Shown here: positions 59,736-64,000 of the stretch, piece after piece
How positions within the stretch are numbered: the first letter of the stretch is position 1
Layout of the letters: every line of letters begins with the position of its first letter
Assembly (NCBI RefSeq): GCF_000004195.4
Contig: NC_030680.2
Span: 1,924,964-1,988,963, forward strand
Source: Xenopus tropicalis
Lineage: Eukaryota > Chordata > Amphibia > Anura > Pipidae
Direction of reading: 5' to 3'
Length of the DNA stretch: 64,000 nt
The notes under the pieces: model-generated
What the model was told of the DNA's origin: nothing
Databases searched by the model: none
The model's input: the letters and a program-made list of their open reading frames with translations, nothing else
Translations under genes and position numbers: made by a program

Positions 59736-60325
59736 AAATGTGTATTCCTGCCCTTAATTCAAAAGGAATACAGGGCCATATGCCCTCTTTATATTCTTGG
59801 CTTCATGCTGTTAAATGTGTATTCCTGCCCTTAATTCAAAAGGAATACAGGGCCCTATGCCCTCTTTATATTCTTGGCTTCATGCTGTTAAATGTGTATT
59901 CCTGCCCTTAATTCAAAAGGAATACAGGGCCCTATGCCCTCTATAAGAATACAGGGCCCTATGCCCTCTATAAGAATACTGGGCCATATGCCCTCTATAG
60001 GAATACTGGGCCATATGCCCTCTATAGGAATACTGGGCCATATGCCCTCTATAGGAATACTGGGCCATATGCCCTCTATAGGAATACTGGGCCATATGCC
60101 CTCTATAGGAATACTGGGCCATATGCCCTCTATACGAATACTGGGCCATATGCCCTCTATAGGAATACTGGGCCATATGCCCTCTATAGGAATACTGGGC
60201 CATATGCCCTCTATAGGAATACTGGGCCATATGCCCTCTATAGGAATACTGGGCCATATGCCCTCTATAGGAATACTGGGCCATATGCCCTCTATAGGAA
60301 TACTGGGCCATATGCCCTCTTTCAT

Positions 60326-60557
60326 ATACGTTGTAGATTATTCCCCATTTATATTCTTGGTTTCAGTACTTATCTTTGTTTTGCAAATGCATATTTTAGA
60401 TTACATAAATAACTGCTTTTTACAAACCATAATTTGTTTTAACTTTATAAAAAATTCTTATCTGTGTACATGATACTATGGCACATTGGGGAGGGGGAAA
60501 TTATCCCCTGTTCCTGCCTTTCATTTTCCATTTATCCTTCCCTTCTATGTTTTTCAG
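60326..60557. other. Unique sequence after the array
   Basis: AT-rich non-coding sequence ending in a pyrimidine-rich acceptor-like stretch (TTCTATGTTTTTCAG). Confidence 0.4.
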
Positions 60558-60681
60558 AAGCCCAGTGAGGAATCCCCATAAAGGAGAGTGAGAGGAACGA
60601 GACGAGGGGCGGCAGTTATGGGCAGAGCTCGCTGGGTGAGGTTGGTATCTGTGCCAGTCTCTCCCCCATTCCTCTAATAAA
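60558..60681 (+). CDS. Candidate terminal exon with poly(A) signal (low confidence)
   Basis: A strong acceptor precedes AAGCCCAGTGAGG. All three frames stop within 11 codons, so if real it is mostly 3'UTR. AATAAA lies at 60676-60681. A GGTGAG donor at 60635 would alternatively make a 78-nt internal exon. Which gene it belongs to is unknown. Confidence 0.25.
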
Positions 60682-60808
60682 CACCGTAACGATCAGTCGC
60701 TAAACGTCTATGGGAGGTGGGACAGTGGGACGGCAGAGGGATTTGTTCTATAAAACTTACCGTTTGGTTTCGGCGGCTCACTGATGTTTCCATTGGTTTC
60801 TCTTGCAG

Positions 60809-60855
60809 ATCCTACTAAGGCCCCTTCCCATCACAATGAAGGATTTTCTGTCTAA
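60809..60855 (+). CDS. Candidate terminal coding exon (low confidence)
   Basis: A strong acceptor (TTGGTTTCTCTTGCAG) is followed, in phase 1, by DPTKAPSHHNEGFSV and a stop at 60853-60855. The phase matches the TM exon and the Ig exons of the upstream gene, but the 40-kb distance makes the link speculative. Confidence 0.25.
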
Positions 60856-62315
60856 ATTGTATTTCTGGAAATTGTAATGTTGTAAAACTGTTTTGGAAAT
60901 TGTATATTTGGAATTGTGTATATAAATTGTTATGGTTCTAAAGGTCCATTATGGAGCTCCAGGGAACAGCACTGTCACTGCTTCACTCATTTACACAATT
61001 AAACGCACTGACAATAAGGATCCACTCGCTGATTTGTTTGACTTCTCTGAGCTAAAGGGTCGATGCCAGTGGCAGAATATAAGGAGATGGGGGGCATTTG
61101 TAACTGGGTTACTTTTACCATGGGGTGCTGATTATAATTTAGTCATAGTCAAGGTATATTATCATGGCCTGTTGGCATTGCATATTCCCAGTGTAAAGCA
61201 ATGATAGAATCCACTAGAAGCGCAGCTTTCAGACGTGATATTAAGATCCTTCCTATGTTTGTCTTTTGCCCCCCAGTCGTAACTGTAAATACAACCGGGC
61301 AGGATTTATAAGCCCAATGTATAAAAGCCTATTGGCAAGTACCTTCATTAATAAGGCTAATTTATCTGCTGTTGAATGTTTGTGCCACCATTAGGTTTGG
61401 GGGTAAGTAGAGAGTTTGCCTTTTCCAGAATAATCCTGCTGCCACTTGTCCAACTCACTGCCGCCCAACTCACTGCCGCCCAACAGAAGGAATGGGATCC
61501 ATTTAAAGCACTAAATAGGGATCTTAAAACACCAGAGTTTGGAACAAATTGCAGCATTTTGCATTTAAAAGTATTTTGGCTGGCTGTCTGCACAAACCAT
61601 TCCTAAGTGCCATTACTGATTGTTACTCCATTTCTGTCGGCCAAGGTGCCCAAACACATTCAGCTTTGAGTCTCTTTCTGACGAATGTTTGGGTATCGGA
61701 CGTTTAAATGCAACGAAATGTAACATTCAGACTGACAGTGTAGGATAAAGCTCTAATAATAACTAATTGGAGGATAATCTGGACATGAAATACTTGGCAG
61801 AGACCAATCATATGAAAGTGTCTTCCAATTGTGCCCCCCCAAAGGATATTGTGATTAAGAACAGAATGTGCCGGAAGGTTTAAAGCTGTATGGAAATAAT
61901 GTTTAGATGAAGGACTAACAGACAGTGGTAGGTTTTATATCACTGATGCTTTCTGGATACATTTCAGCTTTATTCTATAATAATCATATTACATGATGGA
62001 GGAGTAAAGTTGTCATTTTCAGCCTGGTCCCAGATAAATCAGCTTTTCTATTACATTATCATGAAATGAAAGACTTTATTGCTATTAATAAACCTTAAAC
62101 CTACCCATTGAACCCAACATCCCAACCCAATTCCTCTTTCCCAGCCCCAGTAGATCAACCTGAGCAGAGTATTAATATTTATTCCCAATGCTGAGCCGAC
62201 ACATGGTGGGACAATGGAGTTTCTCCAGTTACCAGTCTGGTACCGACTCATTCTCATTGCTGGAAGGCCTATTTACAAAAAGTCTATGAAGATTTTCATT
62301 CATCCAGGTCATGGT
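60856..62315. other. Non-coding, no feature recognised
   Basis: Ordinary unique-looking sequence. Short open frames (for example 60932-61204) show no domain. Two adjacent copies of CAACTCACTGCCGCC occur at 61450-61480. Confidence 0.4.
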
Positions 62316-62495
62316 ATATCTAGTATAAATAAATTTAAAGCAACTGGACTTGTTTAGTAATCATTGAAGATGTTTCACTACTCATCCGAGCAGCTTCTTC
62401 AGCTTCTTCTTCTGAAGCTGCTCGGATGAGTAGTGAAACGTCTTCAATGATTACTAAACAAGTCCAGTTGCTTTAAATTTATTTATACTAGATAT
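62316..62495. repeat. 82-bp-arm palindrome (foldback)
   Basis: The left arm 62316-62397 and right arm 62414-62495 are inverse complements with one mismatch (GATGTTT against GACGTTT), separated by 16 bp. Arms contain CTCATCCGAGCAGCTTC and CAACTGGACTTGTTTAG. Such near-perfect arms suggest a recent inverted duplication of the tail of a dispersed element. Confidence 0.93.
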
Positions 62496-63307
62496 CTATT
62501 TACAAAAAGTTTCTACCCCTCCCCATTGTTCTCCTACTGGGTATCCCTCATCCTGCTCTTGCTTGGACTCGTACATAGTATAGTCATTTATTCAACATTC
62601 AGCTTAAATGGACCCCTGGGGAAAAGCCTAATGAGGGCAGTGCTTTTTTTTTTTTTTTTTTTTATAATCATGAAATCACAGGTAGAAGGTTGGTCATTTT
62701 AGTCCTTGGGCGCCCAACAAATGGACACAGTGATTTTGATCTCTTAACCAGGCAATTAATGTGCTAATGAGCAGCTTTACTGTTTACTAATAACCAGTTG
62801 TAACTGTCTCATTGGTAATAGGAGAAGAGGCATTAGTGATAGAGGCTGTAGGCCAGTATCTAGGTTGAGAAAATTTTGCTTAAAAAAATGTTTTGGGACC
62901 CAGAACTTTTACAATATTGGGCCCTATAAGCAGGCAACATTCATAGCCGTATAGAATAACCTTAAGGAAGTCCTGACAAATTCACAATTTCACTATCCTG
63001 GTGCAAAACGTTCTTGCAAGGTTTTGGGAAAGTGCGAGGCCCTAGAATGGCCTTTAGGGGAAGGTCGGGCATAACGGTTCCCTTACTGTACTGAATAAGG
63101 GAAATACTGGGGCCCGACTGGCACTATTTCCATTTGGCACAATTGTGATCGCTGCGCACAATGAGGGCAGGGCTCCAAGGGAAGGACATTACAGGCATGA
63201 GTTATAAGGGGATAGTGTGTGTCTGCAGAAGGAAAGCTCATAGAGATAAAAGCAATGTATCACCCATTGCCACGTAAAGACTTGTGCCATAAAATCATTA
63301 AGAGCTG
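62496..63307. other. Non-coding, no feature recognised
   Basis: It contains a T21 tract at 62647-62667, which may be the reverse-oriented tail of a retroposed sequence, but no body is recognised next to it. Confidence 0.35.
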
Positions 63308-63830
63308 GGATCCCCAACCTTTTATACACATGAGTAGTGATGAGCAGATTTTTTTGCCAGGCATGGATCCGCAGCAAATTTCTGCATTTCGCCATTGGCA
63401 AATTATTTTGTGAAACTTCCATAAAAAATTTGCCGTAGAAATGTTTTTTTGTTGCACGTCAATTCGGGCGCGGTTGTGTCAAAATTGGGCTCGGTCAGGT
63501 CAAATAACTGCAGGTGATTAAAAAAAAATAGATGCGTGCGACAAAAAAAAATCGCGTGACATGAATTTTTCACTGTTTCGCTGATTTTATGGTGAAGCTA
63601 AACGGGACAGATTCGCTCATCGCTACGTGTGAGCCACATTTAAATGGAAAAAGTGTTGGGGTATGAAAAAGTCTCCTGGGGTGCCAATAAGAGCTGTATT
63701 TGGCTATTTAATAGCCCCTATCTGAACAGGCAGCCAACAGGGGGCATTATACTTGGTTTTTATGCAGCTACAACTTGCCTCCTACCCAGAAATTCAAAAA
63801 GAAGCCCCAGCTTTGAGGCCACCGACTGAG
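63308..63830. mobile_element. hAT-like Xenopus element, split by a second element
   Basis: The left part, GGGATCCCCAACCTTTTATA, and the right part (GAGCCACATTTAAATGGAAA, TCTCCTGGGGTGCCAATAAG, TTGGCTATTTAATAGCCCC) together match an abundant Xenopus short hAT-like element. The inner element at 63335-63625 interrupts it. Confidence 0.65.
63335..63625. mobile_element. Nested short DNA element with terminal inverted repeats
   Basis: The ends TAGTGATGAGCAGATTT and AGATTCGCTCATCGCTA form an imperfect inverted repeat (TAGYGATGAGC core). The flanking 8-mers CACATGAG and CGTGTGAG agree at five of eight positions, with transitions only, consistent with a decayed 8-bp target duplication. The interior has typical TTCGCCATTGGC and GCGACAAAAA phrases. 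Confidence 0.65.
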
Positions 63831-64000
63831 CAATGATTAGATTGGAAACCAGAATGACAGCCAATGCGATAAAGGAACCAAGACCAGGGCACGGGGTAAC
63901 AATGCCACATGTTACAAACCCTGTATCCCTGATCCCCCTGGGAGTAACCGGGTGCTATGTCCTCACTGTACTAATCTGAATATATGGGAAAATATTTATA

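Larger units (their letters stand above)
36900..60325. repeat. 23.4-kb composite array, 27-bp unit
   Basis: Several hundred units of GGAATACAGGGCCATATGCC CTCTATA (27 bp; variants ACTGGG, GGCCCTATG, GGAGTACAGG, TTTAGG). Runs of 1-20 units are separated by a 77-bp unit that replaces the last bases with TTATATTCTTGGCTTCATGC, then CATTAAATGTGTATTCCTGC, then CCTTAATTCAAAA. In that longer unit GTATTCCT and AGGAATAC face each other across about 15 bp, giving a potential hairpin. Five 330-bp segments and one MITE interrupt the array. The 27-bp unit lacks stops in two frames, which produces nonapeptide-repeat open frames on both strands; these are not genes. Confidence 0.97.

Noticed and set aside
36900..60325. 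CRISPR-like alternation of short repeats and spacers
   Set aside because: The separating segments are themselves the same repeated sequence, not unique spacers, and the DNA is eukaryotic.
36947..60473. Dozens of nonapeptide-repeat frames on both strands (GIQGHMPSI, ALYSYRGHM)
   Set aside because: The 27-bp unit is a multiple of three without stops, so open frames are expected. No signal, splice or start context supports them.

Overview
The window is vertebrate nuclear DNA, most likely from a Xenopus frog. The evidence is spliced genes with phase-1 immunoglobulin (Ig) exons and several elements I recognise as typical Xenopus repeats. These include T2-type MITEs (TTAA target, ends starting TTAAAGGRR), a hAT-like element, an L1-like ORF2 3' fragment and 5S-rRNA-derived elements. 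I cannot tell X. tropicalis from X. laevis.

Layout. At 351-2520 (minus) lies the 5' end of a gene with a signal-peptide exon and an Ig V-set exon; it leaves the window at the left edge. About 7.4 kb away, in divergent orientation, a plus-strand gene starts at 9922. Its exons run to a stop at 28808 and a poly(A) signal at 28909. In order they encode a signal peptide, V-set Ig, C1-set Ig, a transmembrane segment, two divergent C1-like Ig domains, a tachylectin-2-type beta-propeller, an aerolysin/ETX-MTX2-like pore-forming module (two exons), and then a second Ig + propeller + pore-forming module. The 13 exons keep one frame (4938 nt, 1645 codons plus stop) if a GC-AG donor at 20369 is used. A 2.7-kb tandem duplication then repeats the last exon, its poly(A) region and an unrecognised element (28349-31063 and 31064-33778). 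Weak candidate tail exons follow at 34927-35470 and 60558-60855.

About 38 kb (roughly 59%) of the window is tandem repeat, in some sixteen unrelated arrays. The largest, about 23.4 kb (36900-60325), has a 27-bp unit, a 77-bp variant unit and five copies of a further segment of about 330 bp. A MITE is inserted in it at a TTAA whose uninterrupted form survives in neighbouring repeat units. The right end (60.3-64 kb) holds an 82-bp-arm palindrome and a nested pair of DNA transposon relics.

Biological reading. V-C1-TM is the layout of B7/butyrophilin/NKp30-ligand-like receptors, whereas a lectin propeller fused to an aerolysin fold is the layout of a secreted pore-forming effector. All Ig-type exons and the TM exon are symmetric phase 1, so exon skipping could yield a membrane receptor, a secreted Ig-lectin-pore protein, or both. 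A dibasic RKKR site between the two effector modules could allow cleavage. I know of no described family with this combination, and it is the main candidate for a new system here. Joining all exons into one transcript is inference from splice sites and phase, not from transcript data.
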